Of a stretch of 64,000 nt of DNA, positions 1 to 9,700 are shown in pieces. Location: contig OY979726.1 in the NCBI GenBank assembly GCA_963855995.1, positions 7,416,701-7,480,700 of the forward strand. Reading direction: 5' to 3'. Numbering within the stretch: position 1 is the stretch's first letter; each line of letters starts with the position of its first letter. This stretch comes from Muricea muricata. Its lineage: Eukaryota; Cnidaria; Anthozoa; Malacalcyonacea; Plexauridae. A program made the translations under genes and the position numbers. The notes beneath the pieces were generated by a model. It saw only the letters and a list, made by a program, of their open reading frames with translations. It made no database searches and was not told the DNA's origin.

Positions 1-97
1 GCGGACTTGCTAAGTTCTCCAATTTCGATTTAGAAGCTGTCTTTTAGGTCCACGATTGCAATATATCATTGGGCTCAACTCGTTCATTTTAGCACTC

Positions 98-203
98 AAA
101 ACATCATTTTAAGCTCTAAAACGTCGCCGTGATCGATTTGAGAAGGCAATTATTGTTGGCAGTCCGAGCATTTTTTTACTATCAAATCCCTTCGAGAACG
201 CCT
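98..203 (+). repeat. Ancestral subrepeat S1 of the monomer (106-107 bp)
   Basis: The monomer appears to be a diverged trimer. S1 runs from AAAACATCATTTT to the base before the next AAAACGCGATTTT. Its last 35 bases (a CATG, a T-run, GCT, TCG, ending AACGCC) align with the end of S2 (CATG, T-run, GCT, TCG, ending GAGCGCC). S1 is the most diverged of the three and carries most of the variant sites that separate monomer types. It is 106 bp in A and D monomers and 107 bp in the others, because A and D have AATTATTGTTGG where F-like types have AATTTTTAGTTGG. Similarity was judged by eye; a self dot-plot would settle it. Confidence 0.7.
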
Positions 204-311
204 AAAACGCGATTTTGATTATTGTAAGAGCGTTTCTTTTCAGTCTCAATGCACGTTGTAGGTTTCTAATTTCAACATGCTATTTTGCTGATGTCGATAG
301 TTTGAGCGCCG
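204..311 (+). repeat. Ancestral subrepeat S2 of the monomer (108 bp)
   Basis: S2 starts AAAACGCGATTTTG and ends GAGCGCCG. It aligns along its length with S3: both start AAAACG[CT]GATT, then TTG[TC]TAAG, then AAGC followed by TAGGT, then ATT[TG]CAA, then TATT, GCT, TCG, TTT and AGC. I estimate about 60 percent identity by eye. In most monomer types S2 also carries the AGCATGTTG / CAACATGCT dyad, which S3 lacks. Confidence 0.75.
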
Positions 312-419
312 AAAACATGATTGCGGACATGCTAAGTTCTCCAATTTCGATTTAGAAGCTGTCTTTTAGATACGCAATTTCAATATATCATTGTGCTCAA
401 CTCGTTCTTTTTAGCACTC
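312..419 (+). repeat. Ancestral subrepeat S3 of the monomer (108 bp)
   Basis: S3 spans the conventional monomer boundary used here. It starts AAAAC[AG]TGATTGCGGAC and ends in TTTAGCACTC just before the next S1. It is the same length as S2 and shares ordered blocks with it (TTG.TAAG, AAGC...TAGGT, ATT.CAA, TTTTAGC). The three subunit starts (98, 204, 312, then 420) are spaced 106, 108 and 108 bp, close to a third of the monomer. Confidence 0.75.
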
Positions 420-455
420 AAAACATCATTTTAAGCTCTAAAACGTCGCCGTGAT

Positions 456-512
456 CGATTTGAGACGGATATTTTTAGTTTGCAGTCTGAGCATGTTTTT
501 ACGCTCAAATCG
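456..512. repeat. Second inverted repeat, CGATTTGAG / CTCAAATCG, 39-bp spacer
   Basis: The arms at 456-464 and 504-512 are perfect reverse complements and lie in subrepeat S1. They are intact in types B and E and in those D copies that read GAGACGG. They are broken in A (second arm reads TATCAAATCCC), C (first arm CGATTTAAG), F (CGATTTAAA), the TGTGACGG forms of D, and the CAATTCC types I and K. A shorter GAGC / GCTC pair lies inside. A role is conjectural. Confidence 0.7.
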
Positions 513-572
513 CTTCCAGAACGCCTAAAACGCGATTTTGATGATTGTAAGAACGTTTCTTTTCAGTCTGAA

Positions 573-604
573 AGCATGTTGTAGGTTTCTCATTTCAACA
601 TGCT
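573..604. repeat. Perfect 9-bp dyad, AGCATGTTG / CAACATGCT, 14-bp spacer
   Basis: The arms lie at 573-581 and 596-604 and are exact reverse complements, separated by a 14-base spacer. This is the example in the second monomer (type B). Types B, C and E carry all 9 bp; type F carries 8 bp because its arm starts TGCATGTTG. Types A and D carry TGCACGTTG and are broken at two positions. Such a dyad could bind a dimeric protein or extrude a short hairpin. Function is not shown by the sequence. Confidence 0.85.
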
Positions 605-645
605 ATTTTGCTGATGTCGATAGTTTGAGCGCCGAAAACGTGGTT

Positions 646-968
646 GCGGACTTGCTAAGTTCTCCAATTTCGATTTAGAAGCTGTCTTTTAGGTCCGCGC
701 TTGCAATATATCATTGGGCTCAACTCGTTCATTTTAGCACTCAAAACATCATTTTAAGCTCTAAAACGTCGCCGTGATCGATTTAAGACGGATATTTTTA
801 GTTTGCAGTCTGAGCATGTTTTTACGCTCAAATCGCTTCGAGAACGCCTAAAACGCGATTTTGATGATTGTAAGAGCGTTTCTTTTCGGTGTCAAAGCAT
901 GTTGTAGGTTTCTCATTTCAACATGCTATTTTGCTGATGTCGATAGTTTGAGCGCCGAAAACGTGATT
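646..968 (+). repeat. Representative monomer (type C, 323 bp), used for composition
   Basis: This full monomer was counted by hand: 63 C, 67 G, about 40 percent G+C, and 22 CpG dinucleotides, an observed/expected ratio near 1.7. It begins GCGGACTTGC and ends GAAAACGTGATT. It holds one ATCGAT site in the conserved TGATCGATTT core, which recurs once in almost every monomer of the array. It has no ATG-started reading frame of note. Type C is marked by GTCCGCGCTTGC near its start, TTTAAGACGG in the middle and GTGTCAAAGC near its end. Confidence 0.95.
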
Positions 969-3872
969 GCGGACTTGCTAAGTTCTCCAATTTCGATTTA
1001 GAAGCTGTTTCCTAGGTCCACGATTGCAATATATCATTGGGCTCAACTCGTTCATTTTAGCACTCAAAACATCATTTTAAGCTCTAAAACGTCGCCGTGA
1101 TCGATTTGTGACGGCAATTATTGTTGGAAGTCCGAGCATTTTTTTACGCTCAAATCGCTTCGAGAACGCCTAAAACGCGATTTTGATTATTGTAAGAGCG
1201 TTTCTTTTCAGTCTCAATGCACGTTGTAGGTTTCTAATTTCAACATGCTATTTTGCTGATGTCGATAGTTTGAGCGCCGAAAACATGATTGCGGACATGC
1301 TAAGTTCTCCAATTTCGATTTAGAAGCTGTCTTTTAGATACGCAATTTCAATATATCATTGTGCTCAACTCGTTCTTTTTAGCACTCAAAACATCATTTT
1401 AAGCTCTAAAACGTCGCCGTGATCGATTTGAGACGGATATTTTTAGTTTGCAGTCTGAGCATGTTTTTACGCTCAAATCGCTTCCAGAACGCCTAAAACG
1501 CGATTTTGATGATTGTAAGAACGTTTCTTTTCAGTCTGAAAGCATGTTGTAGGTTTCTCATTTCAACATGCTATTTTGCTGATGTCGATAGTTTGAGCGC
1601 CGAAAACGTGGTTGCGGACTTGCTAAGTTCTCCAATTTCGATTTAGAAGCTGTCTTTTAGGTCCGCGCTTGCAATATATCATTGGGCTCAACTCGTTCAT
1701 TTTAGCACTCAAAACATCATTTTAAGCTCTAAAACGTCGCCGTGATCGATTTAAGACGGATATTTTTAGTTTGCAGTCTGAGCATGTTTTTACGCTCAAA
1801 TCGCTTCGAGAACGCCTAAAACGCGATTTTGATGATTGTAAGAGCGTTTCTTTTCGGTGTCAAAGCATGTTGTAGGTTTCTCATTTCAACATGCTATTTT
1901 GCTGATGTCGATAGTTTGAGCGCCGAAAACGTGATTGCGGACTTGCTAAGTTCTCCAATTTCGATTTAGAAGCTGTTTCCTAGGTCCACGATTGCAATAT
2001 ATCATTGGGCTCAACTCGTTCATTTTAGCACTCAAAACATCATTTTAAGCTCTAAAACGTCGCCGTGATCGATTTGTGACGGCAATTATTGTTGGAAGTC
2101 CGAGCATTTTTTTACGCTCAAATCGCTTCGAGAACGCCTAAAACGCGATTTTGATTATTGTAAGAGCGTTTCTTTTCAGTCTCAATGCACGTTGTAGGTT
2201 TCTAATTTCAACATGCTATTTTGCTGATGTCGATAGTTTGAGCGCCGAAAACATGATTTCGGACATGCTAAGTTCTCCAATTTCGATTTAGAAGCTGTCT
2301 TTTACATACGCGATTTCAATATATCATTGTGCTCAACTCGTTTTTTTTAGCACTCAAAACATCATTTTAAGCTCTAAAACGTCGCCGTGATCGATTTGAG
2401 ACGGATATTTTTAGTTTGCAGTCTGAGCATGTTTTTACGCTCAAATCGCTTCGAAAACGCCTAAAACGCGAATTTGATGATTGTAAGAACGTTTCTTTTC
2501 ACTCTCAAAGCATGTTGTAGGTTTCTCATTTCAACATGCTATTTTGCTGATGTCGATAGTTTGAGCGCCGAAAACGTGATTGCGGACTTGCTAAGTTCTC
2601 CAATTTCGATTTAGAAGCTGTCTTTTAGGTCCGCGATTGCAATATATCATTGGGCTCAACTCGTTCTTTTTAGCACTCAAAACATCCTTTTAAGCTCTAA
2701 AACGTGGCCGTGATCGATTTAAAACGGCAATTTTTAGTTGGCAGTCCGAGCATGTTTTTACGCTCAAATCGCTTCCAGAACGCCTAAAACGCGATTTTGA
2801 TGATTGTAAGAGCGTTTCTTTCCAGTGTCAATGCATGTTGTAGGTTTCTCATTTCAACATGCTATTTTGCTGATGTCGATAGTTTGAGCGCCGAAAACGT
2901 GATTGCGGACTTGCTAAGTTCTCCAATTTCGATTTAGAAGCTGTCTTTTAGGTCCACGATTGCAATATATCATTGGGCTCAACTCGTTCATTTTAGCACT
3001 CAAAACATGATTTTAAGCTCTAAAACGTCGCCGTGATCGATTTGAGAAGGCAATTATTGTTGGCAGTCCGAGCATTTTTTTACTATCAAATCCCTTCGAG
3101 AACGCCTAAAACGCGATTTTGATTATTGTAAGAGCGTTTCTTTTCAGTCTCAATGCACGTTGTAGGTTTCTAATTTCAACATGCTATTTTGCTGATGTCG
3201 ATAGTTTGAGCGCCGAAAACATGATTGCGGACATGCTAAGTTCTCCAATTTCGATTTAGAAGCTGTCTTTTAGATACGCAATTTCAATATATCATTGTGC
3301 TCAACTCGTTCTTTTTAGCACTCAAAACATCATTTTAAGCTCTAAAACGTCGCCGTGATCGATTTGAGACGGATATTTTTAGTTTGCAGTCTGAGCATGT
3401 TTTTACGCTCAAATCGCTTCCAGAACGCCTAAAACGCGATTTTGATGATTGTAAGAACGTTTCTTTTCAGTCTGAAAGCATGTTGTAGGTTTCTCATTTC
3501 AACATGCTATTTTGCTGATGTCGATAGTTTGAGCGCCGAAAACGTGATTGCGGACTTGCTAAGTTCTCCAATTTCGATTTAGAAGCTGTCTTTTAGGTCC
3601 GCGCTTGCAATATATCATTGGGCTCAACTCGTTCATTTTAGCACTCAAAACATCATTTTAAGCTCTAAAACGTCGCCGTGATCGATTTAAGACGGATATT
3701 TTTAGTTTGCAGTCTGAGCATGTTTTTACGCTCAAATCGCTTCGAGAACGCCTAAAACGCGATTTTGATGATTGTAAGAGCGTTTCTTTTCAGTGTCAAA
3801 GCATGTTGTAGGTTTCTCATTTCAACATGCTATTTTGCTGATGTCGATAGTTTGAGCGCCGAAAACGTGATT

Positions 3873-4518
3873 GCGGACTTGCTAAGTTCTCCAATTTCGA
3901 TTTAGAAGCTGTTTCCTAGGTCCACGATTGCAATATATCATTGGGCTCAACTCGTTCATTTTAGCACTCAAAACATCATTTTAAGCTCTAAAACGTCGCC
4001 GTGATCGATTTAAGACGGATATTTTTAGTTTGCAGTCTGAGCATGTTTTTACGCTCAAATCGCTTCGAGAACGCCTAAAACGCGATTTTGATGATTGTAA
4101 GAGCGTTTCTTTTCAGTGTCAAAGCATGTTGTAGGTTTCTCATTTCAACATGCTATTTTGCTGATGTCGATAGTTTGAGCGCCGAAAACGTGATTGCGGA
4201 CTTGCTAAGTTCTCCAATTTCGATTTAGAAGCTGTTTCCTAGGTCCACGATTGCAATATATCATTGGGCTCAACTCGTTCATTTTAGCACTCAAAACATC
4301 ATTTTAAGCTCTAAAACGTCGCCGTGATCGATTTGAGACGGATATTTTTAGTTTGCAGTCTGAGCATGTTTTTACGCTCAAATCGCTTCGAAAACGCCTA
4401 AAACGCGAATTTGATGATTGTAAGAACGTTTCTTTTCACTCTCAAAGCATGTTGTAGGTTTCTCATTTCAACATGCTATTTTGCTGATGTCGATAGTTTG
4501 AGCGCCGAAAACGTGATT
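3873..4518 (+). repeat. Hybrid monomers D/C and D/E
   Basis: The monomer at 3873 begins as D (CTGTTTCCTAGGTCCACG) and ends as C (TTTAAGACGG, GTGTCAAAGC). The one at 4196 begins as D and ends as E (GCGAATTTGATG, CACTCTCAAAGC). The switch lies between about 60 and 135 bp into the monomer, a stretch where the parents are nearly identical. The same pair recurs at 7746 and 8069, so the hybrids formed before the HOR duplicated. Confidence 0.8.
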
Positions 4519-4841
4519 GCGGACTTGCTAAGTTCTCCAATTTCGATTTAGAAGCTGTCTTTTAGGTCCGCGATTGCAATATATCATTGGGCTCAACTCG
4601 TTCTTTTTAGCACTCAAAACATCCTTTTAAGCTCTAAAACGTCGCCGTGATCGATTTAAAACGGCAATTTTTAGTTGGCAGTCCGAGCATGTTTTTACGC
4701 TCAAATCGCTTCCAGAACGCCTAAAACGCGATTTTGATGATTGTAAGAGCGTTTCTTTCCAGTGTCAATGCATGTTGTAGGTTTCTCATTTCAACATGCT
4801 ATTTTGCTGATGTCGATAGTTTGAGCGCCGAAAACGTGTTT

Positions 4842-5163
4842 GCGGACTTGCTAAGTTCTCCAATTTCGATTTAGAAGCTGTCTTTTAGGTCCACGATTGC
4901 AATATATCATTGGGCTCAACTCGTTCATTTTAGCACTCAAAACATGATTTTAAGCTCTAAAACGTCGCCGTGATCGATTTGAGAAGGCAATTATTGTTGG
5001 CAGTCCGAGCATTTTTTTACTATCAAATCCCTTCGAGAACGCCTAAAACGCGATTTTGATTATTGTAAGAGCGTTTCTTTTCAGTCTCAATGCACGTTGT
5101 AGGTTTCTAATTTCAACATGCTATTTTGCTGATGTCGATAGTTTGAGCGCCGAAAACATGATT
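4842..5163 (+). repeat. Type A monomer (322 bp)
   Basis: This is the first monomer of a clean six-monomer unit A-B-C-D-E-F (4842-6777, 1936 bp). Diagnostic sites are GTCCACGATTGC, AACATGATTTT (AACATCATTTT in some copies), GAGAAGGCAATTATTG, TTTACTATCAAATCCC, TTTTGATTATTG, AATGCACGTTG and TTTCTAATTTC. It lacks both dyads seen in other types. It is 322 bp instead of 323 because of a 1-bp deletion in S1. Confidence 0.85.
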
Positions 5164-5486
5164 GCGGACATGCTAAGTTCTCCAATTTCGATTTAGAAGC
5201 TGTCTTTTAGATACGCAGTTTCAATATATCATTGTGCTCAACTCGTTCTTTTTAGCACTCAAAACATCATTTTAAGCTCTAAAACGTCGCCGTGATCGAT
5301 TTGAGACGGATATTTTTAGTTTGCAGTCTGAGCATGTTTTTACGCTCAAATCGCTTCCAGAACGCCTAAAACGCGATTTTGATGATTGTAAGAACGTTTC
5401 TTTTCAGTCTGAAAGCATGTTGTAGGTTTCTCATTTCAACATGCTATTTTGCTGATGTCGATAGTTTGAGCGCCGAAAACGTGGTT
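5164..5486 (+). repeat. Type B monomer (323 bp)
   Basis: Diagnostic sites are GCGGACATGC at the start, TTTAGATACGCA, TCATTGTGCTC, GTTCTTTTTAGC, GAGACGGATATTTTTAG, GCTTCCAGAACG and CAGTCTGAAAGC (CAGTCTCAAAGC in later blocks). This copy reads CGCAGTTTC at 5216-5219 where its counterpart near 9090 reads CGCAATTTC. Both inverted repeats are intact. Confidence 0.85.
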
Positions 5487-5809
5487 GCGGACTTGCTAAG
5501 TTCTCCAATTTCGATTTAGAAGCTGTCTTTTAGGTCCGCGCTTGCAATATATCATTGGGCTCAACTCGTTCATTTTAGCACTCAAAACATCATTTTAAGC
5601 TCTAAAACGTCGCCGTGATCGATTTAAGACGGATATTTTTAGTTTGCAGTCTGAGCATGTTTTTACGCTCAAATCGCTTCGAGAACGCCTAAAACGCGAT
5701 TTTGATGATTGTAAGAGCGTTTCTTTTCGGTGTCAAAGCATGTTGTAGGTTTCTCATTTCAACATGCTATTTTGCTGATGTCGATAGTTTGAGCGCCGAA
5801 AACGTGATT
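5487..5809 (+). repeat. Type C monomer (323 bp)
   Basis: Diagnostic sites are GTCCGCGCTTGC, GTTCATTTTAGC, TTTAAGACGGATATT, GCTTCGAGAACG and TTTCGGTGTCAAAGC (TTTCAGTGTC in some copies). The AGCATGTTG dyad is intact. The CGATTTGAG arm is changed to CGATTTAAG. Confidence 0.85.
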
Positions 5810-6131
5810 GCGGACTTGCTAAGTTCTCCAATTTCGATTTAGAAGCTGTTTCCTAGGTCCACGATTGCAATATATCATTGGGCTCAACTCGTTCATTTTA
5901 GCACTCAAAACATCATTTTAAGCTCTAAAACGTCGCCGTGATCGATTTGTGACGGCAATTATTGTTGGAAGTCCGAGCATTTTTTTACGCTCAAATCGCT
6001 TCGAGAACGCCTAAAACGCGATTTTGATTATTGTAAGAGCGTTTCTTTTCAGTCTCAATGCACGTTGTAGGTTTCTAATTTCAACATGCTATTTTGCTGA
6101 TGTCGATAGTTTGAGCGCCGAAAACATGATT
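5810..6131 (+). repeat. Type D monomer (322 bp)
   Basis: Diagnostic sites are CTGTTTCCTAGGTCC (an AvrII-like CCTAGG found only in this lineage), TTTGTGACGGCAATTATTG (GAGACGG from about 10.8 kb onward), TTGGAAGTCC, TTTTGATTATTG and AATGCACGTTG. It shares its second half with type A, including the broken dyad and the 322-bp length, so A and D form one subfamily. Confidence 0.85.
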
Positions 6132-6454
6132 TCGGACATGCTAAGTTCTCCAATTTCGATTTAGAAGCTGTCTTTTACATACGCGATTTCAATATATCAT
6201 TGTGCTCAACTCGTTTTTTTTAGCACTCAAAACATCATTTTAAGCTCTAAAACGTCGCCGTGATCGATTTGAGACGGATATTTTTAGTTTGCAGTCTGAG
6301 CATGTTTTTACGCTCAAATCGCTTCGAAAACGCCTAAAACGCGAATTTGATGATTGTAAGAACGTTTCTTTTCACTCTCAAAGCATGTTGTAGGTTTCTC
6401 ATTTCAACATGCTATTTTGCTGATGTCGATAGTTTGAGCGCCGAAAACGTGATT
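6132..6454 (+). repeat. Type E monomer (323 bp)
   Basis: It starts TCGGACATGC instead of GCGGACATGC. Other diagnostic sites are TTTTACATACGCGATTTC, an 8-T run in CTCGTTTTTTTTAGC (GTTCTTTTTAGC in other copies), GCTTCGAAAACG, AACGCGAATTTGATG and TTTCACTCTCAAAGC. Both dyads are intact. Confidence 0.85.
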
Positions 6455-6777
6455 GCGGACTTGCTAAGTTCTCCAATTTCGATTTAGAAGCTGTCTTTTA
6501 GGTCCGCGATTGCAATATATCATTGGGCTCAACTCGTTCTTTTTAGCACTCAAAACATCCTTTTAAGCTCTAAAACGTGGCCGTGATCGATTTAAAACGG
6601 CAATTTTTAGTTGGCAGTCCGAGCATGTTTTTACGCTCAAATCGCTTCCAGAACGCCTAAAACGCGATTTTGATGATTGTAAGAGCGTTTCTTTCCAGTG
6701 TCAATGCATGTTGTAGGTTTCTCATTTCAACATGCTATTTTGCTGATGTCGATAGTTTGAGCGCCGAAAACGTGATT
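6455..6777 (+). repeat. Type F monomer (323 bp)
   Basis: Diagnostic sites are GTCCGCGATTGC, AACATCCTTTTAAG, TTTAAAACGGCAATTTT, TTGGCAGTCCGAGCATG, GCTTCCAGAACG and TTTCCAGTGTCAATGC. This copy and the one at 2582 read ACGTGGCCGTG where the copies at 4519 and 8392 read ACGTCGCCGTG. The main dyad is 8 bp here. Confidence 0.85.
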
Positions 6778-9700
6778 GCGGACTTGCTAAGTTCTCCAAT
6801 TTCGATTTAGAAGCTGTCTTTTAGGTCCACGATTGCAATATATCATTGGGCTCAACTCGTTCATTTTAGCACTCAAAACATGATTTTAAGCTCTAAAACG
6901 TCGCCGTGATCGATTTGAGAAGGCAATTATTGTTGGCAGTCCGAGCATTTTTTTACTATCAAATCCCTTCGAGAACGCCTAAAACGCGATTTTGATTATT
7001 GTAAGAGCGTTTCTTTTCAGTCTCAATGCACGTTGTAGGTTTCTAATTTCAACATGCTATTTTGCTGATGTCGATAGTTTGAGCGCCGAAAACATGATTG
7101 CGGACATGCTAAGTTCTCCAATTTCGATTTAGAAGCTGTCTTTTAGATACGCAATTTCAATATATCATTGTGCTCAACTCGTTCTTTTTAGCACTCAAAA
7201 CATCATTTTAAGCTCTAAAACGTCGCCGTGATCGATTTGAAACGGATATTTTTAGTTTGCAGTCTGAGCATGTTTTTACGCTCAAATCGCTTCCAGAACG
7301 CCTAAAACGCGATTTTGATGATTGTAAGAACGTTTCTTTTCAGTCTGAAAGCATGTTGTAGGTTTCTCATTTCAACATGCTATTTTGCTGATGTCGATAG
7401 TTTGAGCGCCGAAAACGTGATTGCGGACTTGCTAAGTTCTCCAATTTCGATTTAGAAGCTGTCTTTTAGGTCCGCGCTTGCAATATATCATTGGGCTCAA
7501 CTCGTTCATTTTAGCACTCAAAACATCATTTTAAGCTCTAAAACGTCGCCGTGATCGATTTAAGACGGATATTTTTAGTTTGCAGTCTGAGCATGTTTTT
7601 ACGCTCAAATCGCTTCGAGAACGCCTAAAACGCGATTTTGATGATTGTAAGAGCGTTTCTTTTCAGTGTCAAAGCATGTTGTAGGTTTCTCATTTCAACA
7701 TGCTATTTTGCTGATGTCGATAGTTTGAGCGCCGAAAACGTGATTGCGGACTTGCTAAGTTCTCCAATTTCGATTTAGAAGCTGTTTCCTAGGTCCACGA
7801 TTGCAATATATCATTGGGCTCAACTCGTTCATTTTAGCACTAAAAACATCATTTTAAGCTCTAAAACGTCGCCGTGATCGATTTAAGACGGATATTTTTA
7901 GTTTGCAGTCTGAGCATGTTTTTACGCTCAAATCGCTTCGAGAACGCCTAAAACGCGATTTTGATGATTGTAAGAGCGTTTCTTTTCAGTGTCAAAGCAT
8001 GTTGTAGGTTTCTCATTTCAACATGCTATTTTGCTGATGTCGATAGTTTGAGCGCCGAAAACGTGATTGCGGACTTGCTAAGTTCTCCAATTTCGATTTA
8101 GAAGCTGTTTCCTAGGTCCACGATTGCAATATATCATTGGGCTCAACTCGTTCATTTTAGCACTCAAAACATCATTTTAAGCTCTAAAACGTCGCCGTGA
8201 TCGATTTGAGACGGATATTTTTAGTTTGCAGTCTGAGCATGTTTTTACGCTCAAATCGCTTCGAAAACGCCTAAAACGCGAATTTGATGATTGTAAGAAC
8301 GTTTCTTTTCACTCTCAAAGCATGTTGTAGGTTTCTCATTTCAACATGCTATTTTGCTGATGTCGATAGTTTGAGCGCCGAAAACGTGATTGCGGACTTG
8401 CTAAGTTCTCCAATTTCGATTTAGAAGCTGTCTTTTAGGTCCGCGATTGCAATATATCATTGGGCTCAACTCGTTCTTTTTAGCACTCAAAACATCCTTT
8501 TAAGCTCAAAAACGTCGCCGTGATCGATTTAAAACGGCAATTTTTAGTTGGCAGTCCGAGCATGTTTTTACGCTCAAATCGCTTCCAGAACGCCTAAAAC
8601 GCGATTTTGATGATTGTAAGAGCGTTTCTTTCCAGTGTCAATGCATGTTGTAGGTTTCTCATTTCAACATGCTATTTTGCTGATGTCGATAGTTTGAGCG
8701 CCGAAAACGTGATTGCGGACTTGCTAAGTTCTCCAATTTCGATTTAGAAGCTGTCTTTTAGGTCCACGATTGCAATATATCATTGGGCTCAACTCGTTCA
8801 TTTTAGCACTCAAAACATGATTTTAAGCTCTAAAACGTCGCCGTGATCGATTTGAGAAGGCAATTATTGTTGGCAGTCCGAGCATTTTTTTACTATCAAA
8901 TCCCTTCGAGAACGCCTAAAACGCGATTTTGATTATTGTAAGAGCGTTTCTTTTCAGTCTCAATGCACGTTGTAGGTTTCTAATTTCAACATGCTATTTT
9001 GCTGATGTCGATAGTTTGAGCGCCGAAAACATGATTGCGGACATGCTAAGTTCTCCAATTTCGATTTAGAAGCTGTCTTTTAGATACGCAATTTCAATAT
9101 ATCATTGTGCTCAACTCGTTCTTTTTAGCACTCAAAACATCATTTTAAGCTCTAAAACGTCGCCGTGATCGATTTGAGACGGATATTTTTAGTTTGCAGT
9201 CTGAGCATGTTTTTACGCTCAAATCGCTTCCAGAACGCCTAAAACGCGATTTTGATGATTGTAAGAACGTTTCTTTTCAGTCTGAAAGCATGTTGTAGGT
9301 TTCTCATTTCAACATGCTATTTTGCTGATGTCGATAGTTTGAGCGCCGAAAACGTGGTTGCGGACTTGCTAAGTTCTCCAATTTCGATTTAGAAGCTGTC
9401 TTTTAGGTCCGCGCTTGCAATATATCATTGGGCTCAACTCGTTCATTTTAGCACTCAAAACATCATTTTAAGCTCTAAAACGTCGCCGTGATCGATTTAA
9501 GACGGATATTTTTAGTTTGCAGTCTGAGCATGTTTTTACGCTCAAATCGCTTCGAGAACGCCTAAAACGCGATTTTGATGATTGTAAGAGCGTTTCTTTT
9601 CGGTGTCAAAGCATGTTGTAGGTTTCTCATTTCAACATGCTATTTTGCTGATGTCGATAGTTTGAGCGCCGAAAACGTGATTGCGGACTTGCTAAGTTCT

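Larger units (their letters stand above)
1..2904 (+). repeat. Nine-monomer HOR segment A B C D B C D E F
   Basis: Compared with the A-F order further right, this segment has a B-C-D triplet twice: 323-1290 and 1291-2258, offset exactly 968 bp and almost identical. The D at 969 ends like an A (GATTGCGGACATG), whereas the D at 1937 ends in the usual D way (GATTTCGGACATG). The extra triplet therefore fits an unequal exchange between an A and a D monomer, whose second halves are nearly the same. Confidence 0.85.
2905..6777 (+). repeat. 12-monomer HOR, 3873 bp, copy 1
   Basis: Monomer order is A B C D/C D/E F A B C D E F, with starts at 2905, 3227, 3550, 3873, 4196, 4519, 4842, 5164, 5487, 5810, 6132 and 6455. 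The monomers at 3873 and 4196 are hybrids: a D-type front (TTTCCTAGG) joined to a C-type or E-type back. Viewed at lower resolution it is a six-monomer period (about 1937 bp) repeated twice. Confidence 0.9.

Noticed and set aside
185..215. CENP-B box
   Set aside because: The pattern TTCGNNNNANNCGGG is not met on either strand: CTTCGAGAACGCCTAAAACG has no CGGG at the needed place.
611..650. Hammerhead-ribozyme-like pieces CTGATG ... CGAAAACG
   Set aside because: The core should read CTGANGA; here it is CTGATGT. The bases between cannot form the required second stem, and no matching cleavage-side arms are seen.
6132..6454. T-runs such as GTTTTTTTTAGC as terminators or promoters
   Set aside because: They are ordinary variants of GTTCTTTTTAGC in the same monomer position, with no gene nearby to regulate.
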